Below, piece by piece: positions 1 to 7,767 of a DNA stretch of 12,609 bases. The notes below the pieces were generated by a model. It was not told the DNA's origin. It did not search any database and worked only from the letters and a program-made list of their open reading frames with translations. The stretch comes from Bacteriovoracaceae bacterium (lineage in GTDB: Bacteria > Bdellovibrionota > Bacteriovoracia > Bacteriovoracales > Bacteriovoracaceae): contig CANFNN010000062.1 of NCBI GenBank assembly GCA_947448095.1, forward strand, positions 1 through 12,609, given 5' to 3'. The translations under genes and the position numbers were made by a program. Each line of letters begins with the position of its first letter. Positions within the stretch are counted from its first letter, which is position 1.

Positions 1-2
1 AT

Positions 3-1238
3 GGATGCCGTGTACTGACTGAGTATAATAAAAAAGCCGAGTGGGACCCTGGATTTAAAGTTGGGCTTTTGAGTCTCATGAATAAATATCTCAAAGAGCT
101 TCAAGCAGATAAAACTTATTTTGCAAAAGTTCAGGCCTTTCATGATGAGATTCCGAATCGAACGATTGCGAATAATGCTTTCTTGGCCTGCTCAGAGAGT
201 GAAACAGAAGAAGCATGTTATCAAGAAGGCATGCTTAAAATGGTCTTGGAAAAGATAGCCCCATTAAATCTTCCCGAAACTCATGCGAATGATCTGGCCC
301 AGCTTTATGCTGAAAATCATTCTCTCTCTGATACGAGACAATACTTAATTGGTTATTACAAATCGTTTGTGGCTTCCCATAAAGCCCAGATTGATACAGA
401 GGCCAGTGATTCTTGGGCCAAATGTGAGGCTCTGCCTCTGAGTGATGAAGCTCCTCCAACGGGAACTTATTTTACCATTGGGGACGGCTACATGGTCAGC
501 TCCATTTTTAATTGCCTGAATTCAGACTTTCCTGACTCCTCGAAATCAATTGTGAGAAATCTTGCAGTGGGTGAGATCAAGGTTCAACACCCGAAAGAAG
601 AGCAGATCCTTAACCAGGAAGTGGTGCCGGAGCTTCAAAAAAGTTTACTCGCGATCTATTTGAAAAAAAGAGACAAAGAAAATTCTTTGGCGCTTGAATA
701 TGTTCAAAATGATAAAGGCAGTCTAAGAAAACAAGTGCTCTCTGATTTTGTTTGGGTCAAGGATGTCCTGAACGCGGACAATTTGATTAAAGATTGTCAA
801 AAATTGGCCATAGGTAAAGTTGTTTTCCCTTTGAGTTATCAGCTAAGATCCATCGTCTTTGGAAGCCTCGTTCAAGAATCGTGTAAGGATGTTCAACTTG
901 CCCCTGAGTACAACACTTGGCTCGAAGAATCGAAATCTGTTTTTGCCAGTAAGTCTGTTGATGGGCTTGAGAAAAGAATCACCGTTCTGGCCACAGCTCA
1001 GGCCAAAACTTGCGTATCTCAGTATCCGGTTGATTCGAGTTTAAACCGAGTCAAATTTAAAAAAGAGCGGGATGCCTGTCTCTTAGGAGAATGGCCAAAA
1101 CTCGAGGAAGTCGCTCTCAAAGAGTTTGCTTCAGATCCACTAGTGTTAAAATTCCAAGTGGACCTGAACGCTGTCAAAACTCAGCTAGAGACCAATCGCC
1201 GTCGTCTTCAGTTAAGGGTGATTAAGGAAAACTTCTAG
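3..1238 (+). CDS. Hypothetical protein, 5'-truncated by the window edge
   Basis: The reading frame is open from the left window edge through a TAG stop at 1236-1238. The first start codons inside it (TTG at 69, ATG at 78) have no convincing ribosome binding site, and the upstream codons read as ordinary protein, so the true start probably lies outside the window. About 411 residues are visible. I recognise no family. The protein is mostly helical and charged, and carries about eight cysteines, in contexts such as LACSES, EEACYQ, FNCLN, KDCQK and DACLLGEW. Scattered cysteines hint at a disulfide-bonded exported protein, but the N-terminus that would show a signal peptide is missing. Its last four bases overlap the end of the convergent tgt gene. 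No function is proposed. Confidence 0.75.
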   Translation, partial: GCRVLTEYNKKAEWDPGFKVGLLSLMNKYLKELQADKTYFAKVQAFHDEIPNRTIANNAFLACSESETEEACYQEGMLKMVLEKIAPLNLPETHANDLAQLYAENHSLSDTRQYLIGYYKSFVASHKAQIDTEASDSWAKCEALPLSDEAPPTGTYFTIGDGYMVSSIFNCLNSDFPDSSKSIVRNLAVGEIKVQHPKEEQILNQEVVPELQKSLLAIYLKKRDKENSLALEYVQNDKGSLRKQVLSDFVWVKDVLNADNLIKDCQKLAIGKVVFPLSYQLRSIVFGSLVQESCKDVQLAPEYNTWLEESKSVFASKSVDGLEKRITVLATAQAKTCVSQYPVDSSLNRVKFKKERDACLLGEWPKLEEVALKEFASDPLVLKFQVDLNAVKTQLETNRRRLQLRVIKENF

Positions 1239-2365
1239 TTTTTCTTATAACCATCAAGGAATTGTTTTTTGAATTCGAGGAAGCGGTCTTCAAGGATCGC
1301 TTCCCGAGCTCTTGAAGCGAGAGATTTGTAAAAAGAAATGTTATGGGCCGTGGCCAAAATCTGACCAAGGATTTCATTTGAATCAAACAAATGCTTAATA
1401 TAAGCGCGCGTGAAGTTTGTGTTCACGTAATCTTTTAAGTTCGGCTCAATCGGAAAAAAATCCCGGCGGTAGTTTTGGTGATCGATACGAATTTTTCCAC
1501 GGTTGGTGAAGAGTGTTCCCCCACGAGCAAATTTAGTTGGAATGATACAGTCACTCATATCAATTCCGTTTTCCCAGATCATGAGTAAATCTTCCGGCAT
1601 CCCCACACCCATCACGTAGCGGGGTTTATCTTTAGGCATTAAGGGAGCTGTGAACTTCACAACTTTCTCCATTAAGTCTGTTCCTTCATTTACGGAAACG
1701 CCACCAATCGCGTAACCAGGAAGATCTCTTTTGGTTACTTCTTCAATACATATCTCACGATACTTCTCATAAATGCCTCCTTGAACAATCCCAAAGAGTG
1801 CTTGATTGGGTTTAGTCCAAGCAGTGACACAACGATCAAGCCATCTATGAGTTCGGGCGATGGAATCTTCCACATATTTTTCTGTTGCAGGAAACGGAAT
1901 ACATTCATCAAAGGCCATCATGATATCAGAGCCAAGATTTTGTTGAACTTGAATTGAAATTTCGGGAGTCAAAAGAACGTTTTCGCCTTTGGCCCCTTTG
2001 AAGTTTGCGCCTTCTTCGGTGATGGAGTTTTTCTGAAGAGAAAAAACTTGAAAGCCACCTGAATCGGTTAAGATCGGACGATCCCACGCCATGAATTTAT
2101 GCAATCCACCCGCTTTCGCGATGAGTTCTGAGCCGGGAGTTAAGTGCAGATGATAAGTGTTTGAGAGCATGATCTGAATATTGAGATCCACCAACTCTTT
2201 AGGTTGCAGGGCCTTAATTGCTCCGTGCGTTCCCACTGGCATAAAGACGGGTGTTTCAATATCACCGTGAGGAGTGTGAATCACACCGGCGCGAGCACCG
2301 CAGTTTTTATCGACGTGTTGGAGAGTGAATTTAAAATGATTATTAACTTCAGAACGAACATTCAT
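1235..2365 (-). CDS. tgt: Queuine/preQ1 tRNA-guanine transglycosylase, zinc site lost
   Basis: Tgt exchanges guanine 34 in the anticodon of GUN-type tRNAs (Asp, Asn, His, Tyr) for preQ1, a step in queuosine synthesis in the cytoplasm. The 376-residue protein has the family landmarks: DSGGFQ with Asp101, FDEC with Asp153, the GIVQGG loop near 192-197, YAIGG near 218-222, and the nucleophile region DMSDCIIPT with Asp272. The FDEC cysteine fits bacterial preQ1 specificity. The zinc site is abnormal. Where E. coli has CDCYTC, this protein reads LKDYVN (310-315), so all three cysteines are lost, while the fourth ligand His341 in TAHN remains. I chose ATG 2365 because AAGGAT lies about ten bases upstream. 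A longer frame from 2455 adds 30 non-conserved residues and overlaps the divergent nuclease gene. The stop overlaps the convergent gene at CTAG. Confidence 0.95.
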   Translation of the reverse strand: MNVRSEVNNHFKFTLQHVDKNCGARAGVIHTPHGDIETPVFMPVGTHGAIKALQPKELVDLNIQIMLSNTYHLHLTPGSELIAKAGGLHKFMAWDRPILTDSGGFQVFSLQKNSITEEGANFKGAKGENVLLTPEISIQVQQNLGSDIMMAFDECIPFPATEKYVEDSIARTHRWLDRCVTAWTKPNQALFGIVQGGIYEKYREICIEEVTKRDLPGYAIGGVSVNEGTDLMEKVVKFTAPLMPKDKPRYVMGVGMPEDLLMIWENGIDMSDCIIPTKFARGGTLFTNRGKIRIDHQNYRRDFFPIEPNLKDYVNTNFTRAYIKHLFDSNEILGQILATAHNISFYKSLASRAREAILEDRFLEFKKQFLDGYKKN

Positions 2366-2437
2366 AAAAGAACTATCCTTGGCATTAGTTGTTTTCCAGA
2401 GGCCTAAGCCTCGGCATTTCCAGTAAGGAATTAAATT

Positions 2438-2965
2438 ATGCGCGCACCTTATCAAATTCTTTGGCCTTTGTTGAGCCTTTTCCTAGTCAGAGTAGATCTT
2501 ACAGACCTGTGGCCGATTCGCATGAGGGTTGAGATTCTCAGGGTTTATGACGGGGACACGGTCCTCGTGAAGAGGGGGAGTTTTGAATCCAAGGTGCGAT
2601 TTTCCCGCATCGATGCTCCTGAAAAAGGTCAGCCCTTTTTATCCCAAGATGGTGATGCTGGGGCCTTGTCCAAAAAGTGCCTGCAACATTTACTGGGCCC
2701 AACCGGAGAGCTTGAGATCTATGGACTGGATATGTATGGAAGAATTTTAGGGGACGTGGATCAGGTGAGCTTCAAGCTGATTGAGAAGGGCTGTGCCAGT
2801 CTTTATCCCTATGCCAAATTCAAAGACCAACATGAAAAATATCGTTATTTAAGAGCGCTGATCATGGCAAAAAAACTTAAGCTAACTCTCTGGGCCTTTG
2901 GAGGAATTGAGCAACCAAAGGCGTGGAGAAGTAAAAATAAACATCATTTTAGAAAGCGAATCTAA
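2438..2965 (+). CDS. Thermonuclease-like (SNase family) nuclease
   Basis: This is a 175-residue protein of the staphylococcal nuclease family, whose members cut DNA and RNA using calcium. Visible motifs are YDGDT (Asp38, Asp40), VRFSRIDAPE (Arg54, Asp59, Glu62) and DMYGRIL (Arg102). These correspond to the calcium ligands and catalytic Arg/Glu/Arg of the S. aureus enzyme. The C-terminal end, with LWAFGG and QPKAWR followed by a basic tail, is typical of bacterial members. A hydrophobic stretch at residues 7-17 may be an export signal or membrane anchor, but it is short and has no clear cleavage site, so location is uncertain. AAGGAA seven bases before ATG 2438 supports this start over the internal ATG at 2522. 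It is divergent from tgt, and its last 17 bases overlap the end of the convergent outer-membrane protein gene. All catalytic residues are present. Confidence 0.88.
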   Translation: MRAPYQILWPLLSLFLVRVDLTDLWPIRMRVEILRVYDGDTVLVKRGSFESKVRFSRIDAPEKGQPFLSQDGDAGALSKKCLQHLLGPTGELEIYGLDMYGRILGDVDQVSFKLIEKGCASLYPYAKFKDQHEKYRYLRALIMAKKLKLTLWAFGGIEQPKAWRSKNKHHFRKRI

Positions 2966-4043
2966 GTCCTGCCGTGGCACCGATCAAATCGTTAGAAAGA
3001 GATTTATCGACTTGTACAAATATTCTGGTCCATGGAAGGTTGAACTGAACGCCGGCAAAGGCGCGGTAGAGGAAGGGTTGTACTTTCGCAGTCGTATCAA
3101 GATTCGCTGATGGTTTTACAGTAATGGTTGGAGTAGTTCCGCATGAAGCTCCACCTGTACAAGTTAAAGTTGAGTCGTTCCCATTTAAGAGTCCTTTTCC
3201 TTTGGCCTGCCCCATATTGTAATCTACGCCGGCACCGGTATAAACCGTTAGGAAATAAAGAATCTGAATGTCGGTTGAAAGAGCGAGAGGAATAGAAGTG
3301 GTAGAAGCAAGAATAGAAGCTTCGGGAGAACCCGTAATAGTTCCACTAATGACTTCGCCTGTAGTTGCTGTTTGATTAATAGTTTCATTCAGCTTTGATT
3401 TAAAACCGAAGGTGGTTTTATTGTATTCAAAACCAAAATTTAGTTTCACACCACCCCAGCCTAAGATCTTATTGCCACTAGGCTTAATCCAGTCGTAGCG
3501 AACGTGAGTTCCATAAGAGAGCATGGAGAGATCAATTTCTGATTCTTTGCCAGGATCGCCCATCTGTTTTTTATAGTCATAACTCATAAAGTTGAAATAG
3601 AGATTGAGTCTGTCTGTGTCCATTCCCAAAATACTTTTCGTATCCAGGAATCCCAAGTTAAAACCAACAATCACTCCAGGAGCAACTCCAATACCCGAGA
3701 CTGGACTATCTGTTCCGGCCGGTTTGGCCAGATCCGCTCCAGCTCCCACACCACCACCGATGAGAAAAACGCTCATATTTGAAGCGTAGTCTGTTCCAAT
3801 CCCTTTAGCCGCCATGACTGAAGAATTGGCCATGCCTTCCATCAAACGGTCAGGTGCCCCACTTGGAAAGTCTTTATTGATGTTATTTTCAGCAGTTTGA
3901 ATTTGATCATCCACAAAGGTTTGCAGTGCTAGGGGAATTCCGCCGTAGTTAGTGACTTTTATATCAAAAATCTGCGCACTCGAAGTCGAGGCATAAAGGC
4001 CTGCAATCAGGGTAAGTACCAGGAGATAAGTCTTTCTAAGCAT
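2949..4043 (-). CDS. Predicted outer-membrane beta-barrel protein
   Basis: The 364-residue product starts with a clear signal peptide (MLRKTY, a hydrophobic core, then SSA before Gln24). The rest is rich in glycine and alternating hydrophobic and polar residues, as in membrane beta-strands (for example GVIVGFNLGF, LNLYFNFMSYDY, GVKLNFGFEYN). It ends in GLRFAF, and a terminal phenylalanine is the usual signature recognised by the BAM assembly machinery. A Ser/Thr/Gly-rich segment with two cysteines (LTCTGGASCG, around 300) probably forms an external loop. A helical region around residues 40-75 precedes the barrel. I cannot name the family. AAGGA lies eight bases upstream of the ATG. The gene is divergent from the DEAD-box helicase gene and overlaps the convergent nuclease gene by 17 bases. 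Substrate or role cannot be read from the sequence. Confidence 0.82.
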   Translation of the reverse strand: MLRKTYLLVLTLIAGLYASTSSAQIFDIKVTNYGGIPLALQTFVDDQIQTAENNINKDFPSGAPDRLMEGMANSSVMAAKGIGTDYASNMSVFLIGGGVGAGADLAKPAGTDSPVSGIGVAPGVIVGFNLGFLDTKSILGMDTDRLNLYFNFMSYDYKKQMGDPGKESEIDLSMLSYGTHVRYDWIKPSGNKILGWGGVKLNFGFEYNKTTFGFKSKLNETINQTATTGEVISGTITGSPEASILASTTSIPLALSTDIQILYFLTVYTGAGVDYNMGQAKGKGLLNGNDSTLTCTGGASCGTTPTITVKPSANLDTTAKVQPFLYRAFAGVQFNLPWTRIFVQVDKSLSNDLIGATAGLRFAF

Positions 4044-4078
4044 GGAGGGGTTCCTTAAAAGGGATAAGCGCTCCTGAC

Positions 4079-4115
4079 ATTCTAAGGGCTTTCGCCATTC
4101 TGGGACATTTAGAAT
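4079..4115. repeat. Inverted repeat ATTCTAA/TTAGAAT in divergent intergenic region
   Basis: A perfect 7-base inverted repeat (4079-4085 and 4109-4115) with a 23-base centre lies between the divergent outer-membrane protein and helicase genes. It could be an operator or be involved in transcript folding. No bound regulator can be inferred. A CTGACA that resembles a -35 element lies nearby at 4131-4136, but no good -10 follows it, so no promoter is called. Confidence 0.25.
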
Positions 4116-4190
4116 TTTTTACCTTGTAGACTGACAAAGTCCACTGTAGGTGATACCCAACAGGCACAAATCATTAGCTTAGGACTTTTT

Positions 4191-5576
4191 ATGGCGTTTT
4201 TACCCGTTCCTCTTCATCCCGGTCTGGAAAATTTCTTCAAAGAAGAAGGACTGAAAACTGCCACTGCTATCCAGAAAAAAGTGATTCCTGAGATCCTTGA
4301 TCGGAAATCTATTATCGTTTTATCTGAAACAGGTTCGGGAAAGACTCTGGCGTATGCCCTTCCGATTTGTAGCAAATTAAAAACGAAAGAAGACCAAGGC
4401 GTAAAAAATACGATGAAGGGTGCTCCATACGCGATGATCGTGGCACCTACCAGAGAACTTGCGACTCAGATTTATAACGTCTTCAAAAGTATCTCTCACC
4501 ATACAAAACTTCGAGTGCGTGATCTGACTGGTGGAGACACCAACGCTAAGATGAAATCTGTGGCCAGTGGATCTTACGAAATATTGATCGCAACTCCTTC
4601 ACGAATTAAAAGTGCTCTTCGCCATAAAGAACTTAATCTTAATCAACTGCAATATGTGATTTTTGATGAAGCCGATCAGTTGTTTGATATGGGATTCAAA
4701 AAAGATCTTGATACGATTATTGAATACTTTGACATGAACATGACTCAGTTTGGTTTCATTACCGCCACTCTACCAACTGAAGTTGAGCAGTTTATTATTG
4801 AGCGCTTCCCGATGATTAAGTTTGAGAAAATTTCAGGAGGAGGAGAGTCTCATGCTCCTCAAGCAAGAGTCGAAACATATAACGTCAGTGTGACTCCTGC
4901 TGAAAAGAACATGGTTGTTAAAATGTTCATGGAAAAACAAGCTCAAGGGCGCGGGATTATTTTCACGAACCAAAAAAACCAAGCTGAAGAACTTTTTAAA
5001 TACCTTTCTGAGAAAATGCCTAAGCTCAAAATGAAGCTTCTTCATGGTGATCTGGAAATTAAAGAAAGAGAAAGTAACACGAGAGCTTTCGTTGAAGGTA
5101 AGGCGCAAGTCTTAGTGGCTACCGATATTGCTGCACGAGGAATCGATATTAAAGATCTCGTTTGGGTAGTGAACTATGGACTGCCAAAAACGGCGATCTA
5201 TTATTTACACCGATGTGGTCGAGTCGCTCGTGGCGGAAGAAAGGGGATGGTTTATAACCTTGTTGCTCCTCATGATTCTAAAATGATTGCTCAGATTAAC
5301 GAAGCGATTGCCAATCAAAAGCATCTAAATCTAGAAGTGATTCCAGAAGAAAAACTAAAATCTCAAGAGCAGAAGTTTGAGAAAAAAGTTGTTGTGAAAA
5401 AGCCCGCTTCTTTCAGAGGGAAAGCCCCTAAGAAAGAAGAAACGAAAGAGCTGGTTGACCGTAGAGGCAGAGCCGTTAAATCTGCTGGTCGAGGTCGCTC
5501 TGGTGCTAAAGCGGATTATAAAAAAGGTCTGTCTGAAGCCCCAGTGAAAAGAAACCGCGGTATTAAGCGCCGTTAA
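4191..5576 (+). CDS. DEAD-box ATP-dependent RNA helicase
   Basis: This 461-residue cytoplasmic RNA helicase would unwind RNA duplexes in ribosome assembly, mRNA decay or cold adaptation. Motifs appear in order: Q motif with Gln28, Walker A SETGSGKT (45-52), PTREL (86-90), GG (114-115), TPSR (135-138), DEAD (159-162), TAT (191-193, usually SAT), IFTNQ (257-261), ATDIAARGID (310-319) and HRCGRVAR (340-347). The core ends near residue 385. A Lys/Arg-rich tail of about 75 residues follows, ending in RNRGIKRR, which is typical of RhlE/SrmB-like helicases and probably binds RNA. AGGA six bases before the ATG supports the start. The last 14 bases overlap the convergent phospholipase gene. Family membership is certain. 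The exact orthologue (RhlE, SrmB, DbpA and others) cannot be assigned, so no symbol is given. Confidence 0.96.
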   Translation: MAFLPVPLHPGLENFFKEEGLKTATAIQKKVIPEILDRKSIIVLSETGSGKTLAYALPICSKLKTKEDQGVKNTMKGAPYAMIVAPTRELATQIYNVFKSISHHTKLRVRDLTGGDTNAKMKSVASGSYEILIATPSRIKSALRHKELNLNQLQYVIFDEADQLFDMGFKKDLDTIIEYFDMNMTQFGFITATLPTEVEQFIIERFPMIKFEKISGGGESHAPQARVETYNVSVTPAEKNMVVKMFMEKQAQGRGIIFTNQKNQAEELFKYLSEKMPKLKMKLLHGDLEIKERESNTRAFVEGKAQVLVATDIAARGIDIKDLVWVVNYGLPKTAIYYLHRCGRVARGGRKGMVYNLVAPHDSKMIAQINEAIANQKHLNLEVIPEEKLKSQEQKFEKKVVVKKPASFRGKAPKKEETKELVDRRGRAVKSAGRGRSGAKADYKKGLSEAPVKRNRGIKRR

Positions 5577-6687
5577 AATCCTCAATTTCACTTTTGCGTT
5601 TGATGGTATCTTCATAACCAAGATCCATCAAAGGCACAGTGTAAGACTTGTCAAAGGCGAGATAGCTCAATAGATCAAGCCCTTCGTGTTCCGTGACTCC
5701 AATCCCTTTTAGTAAGTAGCGAAGTCTTGCGGGCAAATCTTCATTTAATTTCTCAGTCATTTTTCCTAAATCTCTTGAAGGCCTGAGCATCAGTATAGGG
5801 ATGACTTTAAAGGCCTCGCGGTGGCCTTCTTTTATCAGTTCATTAATCTTCATCATTCTTTCTACATCGGATTCAAGTGAGTCCAGAAAAACTGCGTTCA
5901 TCATGATACCCGTGATCTGCCCAATGGTCGGATTACTAAAGGGAGAAAGAGCCAGATCTTGCATGCGTTGCTCGTGGTGAGGATATCTTACTCCAATGGC
6001 AATAATTTTTTCTGAACCAAGATGAATCGCTGGAGAAAGAGGAGTCGTTTGTCTGATGCATCCATCTCCGAAATAACTATCGCCAACTTTTACTGGTGGA
6101 AAGAAAAAGGGAATCGCAGCTGAGGCCATGAGATGATCAAGATTTATATTTTCTCGAATAGAAAAGCGGTCAGTTCGTGACCAGTCTTCGATTTCAAGTG
6201 AGCCTTGAAAGTAAACCACGTTACTACCAGAATTATAATTGGTCGTTGAAAGAGCGACCCCTCGGATGGAGCTGGTATTAATATTATTTTGAATATCGTT
6301 GAAATCAATTTCACGAGTCAAAAGTTTTCGAAGGGGAGCAGTATCAAGTAAATGATTAATGTGACTTCCTTTGGGAGTTAATCCCCCAAAGACGGCGCCG
6401 CCGAGCCACTTCATGCCTAGTTCAGAAATTGTTCTGACTCGTAAATCGTAAACATCCTGAGGTTTTAATCTTTTCCACAAATCGATGAGATTGTTCGTTG
6501 CTACGTCCCAGTCCTGAGCGTTGGCCGCAAGATAAGTCGAGTTGATGGCACCAGCAGAGTTACCGGTAATGACGTCAAAAAGATGTTGGTCATTTTTTAA
6601 GATTTCATAGATCGCTCTCACGACCCCCACTTGATAGGCCGCTCGAGCACCACCACCAGTCATCACTAGTCCGAGATTTTTTTTCAT
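5563..6687 (-). CDS. Patatin-like phospholipase
   Basis: The 374-residue protein belongs to the patatin family of serine lipid acyl hydrolases, which use a Ser-Asp dyad. The oxyanion-hole motif TGGGARAAY is at residues 10-18, the nucleophile elbow GNSAG at 42-46 (Ser44), and the second catalytic residue in FGDGC at Asp208. No signal peptide is seen, so it is either cytoplasmic or exported by an unrecognised route. Roughly 130 residues follow the catalytic domain, including LMLRPSRDLG, as in the common bacterial group of this family. Upstream of the ATG there is only a weak purine-rich AGAGAG. The gene lies 62 bases downstream of the FAD oxidoreductase gene on the same strand, so co-transcription is possible but not shown. 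In Bdellovibrionota-like predators such enzymes might act on prey or own membranes; that is a guess. Confidence 0.93.
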   Translation of the reverse strand: MKKNLGLVMTGGGARAAYQVGVVRAIYEILKNDQHLFDVITGNSAGAINSTYLAANAQDWDVATNNLIDLWKRLKPQDVYDLRVRTISELGMKWLGGAVFGGLTPKGSHINHLLDTAPLRKLLTREIDFNDIQNNINTSSIRGVALSTTNYNSGSNVVYFQGSLEIEDWSRTDRFSIRENINLDHLMASAAIPFFFPPVKVGDSYFGDGCIRQTTPLSPAIHLGSEKIIAIGVRYPHHEQRMQDLALSPFSNPTIGQITGIMMNAVFLDSLESDVERMMKINELIKEGHREAFKVIPILMLRPSRDLGKMTEKLNEDLPARLRYLLKGIGVTEHEGLDLLSYLAFDKSYTVPLMDLGYEDTIKRKSEIEDFNGA

Positions 6688-6749
6688 CTCTCTATTATGC
6701 CAAGTTTAAAAAATCTTGCATTAGGATGTTGATTGAGCTGAATCGTCAG

Positions 6750-7607
6750 TTATAAAACCTTGAGCAGGGCCTCGGCACTTTCAGAGGGAGCACCAAAAGC
6801 ATCGCCTGCCAAAAAGAGTTTAGGTGAAACCTCGAGGTAAGGAGCAGAATAGATGGACTTCGGACGTGAGTAGCGCCACTTCTTTAATTCAAACTTTTGA
6901 ATATGATTTTTCGAAAAGGGTGAGCGCTTTAAGACATTCATCACTTCTTTGAGGATTTCTTCATCTGATTGTTCAAAGAAATCTTCTGAAAACTTCTCTG
7001 ACAAATGCATAACTAAACCCTGTGGATGAAGGTCTCGCTCTTTCATGAGCAGGAAGTGATGATCTTCAAAATCAAGGGATTGCATATCAGCTTTGAGATC
7101 ATTAAAAGTGGCCAAAAGGATAATTGCCTTGGAGTAATGAATCTCATACATAGGATGAGAAAAATCTGGTGCCAGCGAATTTTGTTTTAATAGCTCCATC
7201 GCCTGAGGCAGAGGTGCTGTGAGAATGAGTTTTTGACATTGAAACTTTGATCCATTCTCGGCTTCTAGTTGCCAGCCCACAGAGACTTTGATGATTTGAT
7301 GAATTTTTTGCTCTTTTAAAATCTCGAGATCCTTACTTAACTCTTTAGCTAAATTATTCATGCCTTTTTTGACGTAAAAGCCTTGCGGTGCTGTGAAGAA
7401 TTTTAGCTCTGAATCATGACTAACTTGGGATAAAAAAGCTGCGCCATGATCAAGTCCCATTTCATCAATCCGGCGGGTCGCAACTCTTCCCCCAAGGCCT
7501 CTGGATTTTTCTAAAATCAGGCATTCTTTTCCACTTTGCTTAAGCTTCTTAGCGAGAAGTAGCCCAGTGAGTCCTGCCCCTATAATGATGCTGTCTTTCT
7601 TAATCAT
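6750..7607 (-). CDS. FAD-dependent amine oxidase/renalase-like oxidoreductase
   Basis: This is a 285-residue flavoprotein. Residues 7-15 form the dinucleotide-binding fold IIIGAGLTG, with Glu33 placed to bind the FAD ribose. GGRVATRR (39-46) and DHGAAF (53-58) are the conserved second and third FAD-contact elements of the amine-oxidase/renalase group. LAGDAFGAP near the C-terminus is the final FAD-binding GD motif. The substrate is unknown. I chose the ATG at 7607 rather than that at 7613, because AAGG at 7615-7618 is seven bases from the former and almost abuts the latter. The protein is slightly shorter than typical members and ends soon after the GD motif. It is divergent from the TIGR01777 epimerase gene. 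In several proteobacteria similar oxidoreductases and epimerases sit together near photolyase genes, but no photolyase or MerR regulator is visible here. Confidence 0.88.
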   Translation of the reverse strand: MIKKDSIIIGAGLTGLLLAKKLKQSGKECLILEKSRGLGGRVATRRIDEMGLDHGAAFLSQVSHDSELKFFTAPQGFYVKKGMNNLAKELSKDLEILKEQKIHQIIKVSVGWQLEAENGSKFQCQKLILTAPLPQAMELLKQNSLAPDFSHPMYEIHYSKAIILLATFNDLKADMQSLDFEDHHFLLMKERDLHPQGLVMHLSEKFSEDFFEQSDEEILKEVMNVLKRSPFSKNHIQKFELKKWRYSRPKSIYSAPYLEVSPKLFLAGDAFGAPSESAEALLKVL

Positions 7608-7621
7608 GCTCATACCTTAAT

Positions 7622-7643
7622 AGTTAACCCGGAAAGAGTTAAC
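7622..7643. promoter_or_regulatory. Paired AGTTAAC sites, candidate operator
   Basis: AGTTAAC occurs at 7622-7628 and 7637-7643, 15 bases apart. Each contains the palindrome GTTAAC. The pair lies just upstream of the oxidoreductase ribosome binding site. A weak minus-strand promoter can be drawn with TAGACA (7665-7670) and TTAAGT (7642-7647), spaced 17 bases. The sites would then cover its -10 and start region, a repressor-like position. This is pattern-based only. Confidence 0.3.
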
Positions 7644-7690
7644 TTAACAGTTACAGCTTCTCCGTGTCTAAATTTTGTATATACTAATAC

Positions 7691-7696
7691 TATAAT
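7691..7696 (+). promoter_or_regulatory. Candidate -10 element TATAAT for the epimerase gene
   Basis: A perfect TATAAT lies 72 bases before the epimerase start codon, in an AT-rich stretch. No good -35 hexamer is found 16-18 bases upstream (the sequence there is CTAAAT-like), so transcription may need an activator or the match may be chance. Confidence 0.4.
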
Positions 7697-7767
7697 ACGC
7701 CTTGGAATTGGACTTAACTCGAAGTCCCCAAACGGCTAAAATAAATGAAATTATTAAAAGGTATTTT

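Noticed and set aside
2399..2412. Small inverted repeat GAGGC-CTAA-GCCTC between tgt and the nuclease gene
   Set aside because: The five-base arms are too short to separate from chance, and there is no second copy or T-run.
2366..2455. 30-residue N-terminal extension of Tgt from an ATG at 2455
   Set aside because: The extension lacks similarity to Tgt, overlaps the divergent nuclease start, and ATG 2365 has its own ribosome binding site.
4833..5108. Minus-strand frame of 91 codons inside the helicase gene
   Set aside because: It is a shadow of the helicase reading frame, composed of Phe/Leu/Ser-rich antisense sequence.
6688..6749. CATAAT near the phospholipase start as a promoter
   Set aside because: It lies so close to the ATG that the transcript would be nearly leaderless, and no -35 element fits.
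7702..7767. TTG start extending the epimerase by 22 residues
   Set aside because: It begins upstream of the Rossmann strand, right after the candidate -10 box, while ATG 7768 has AAAAGG at good spacing.
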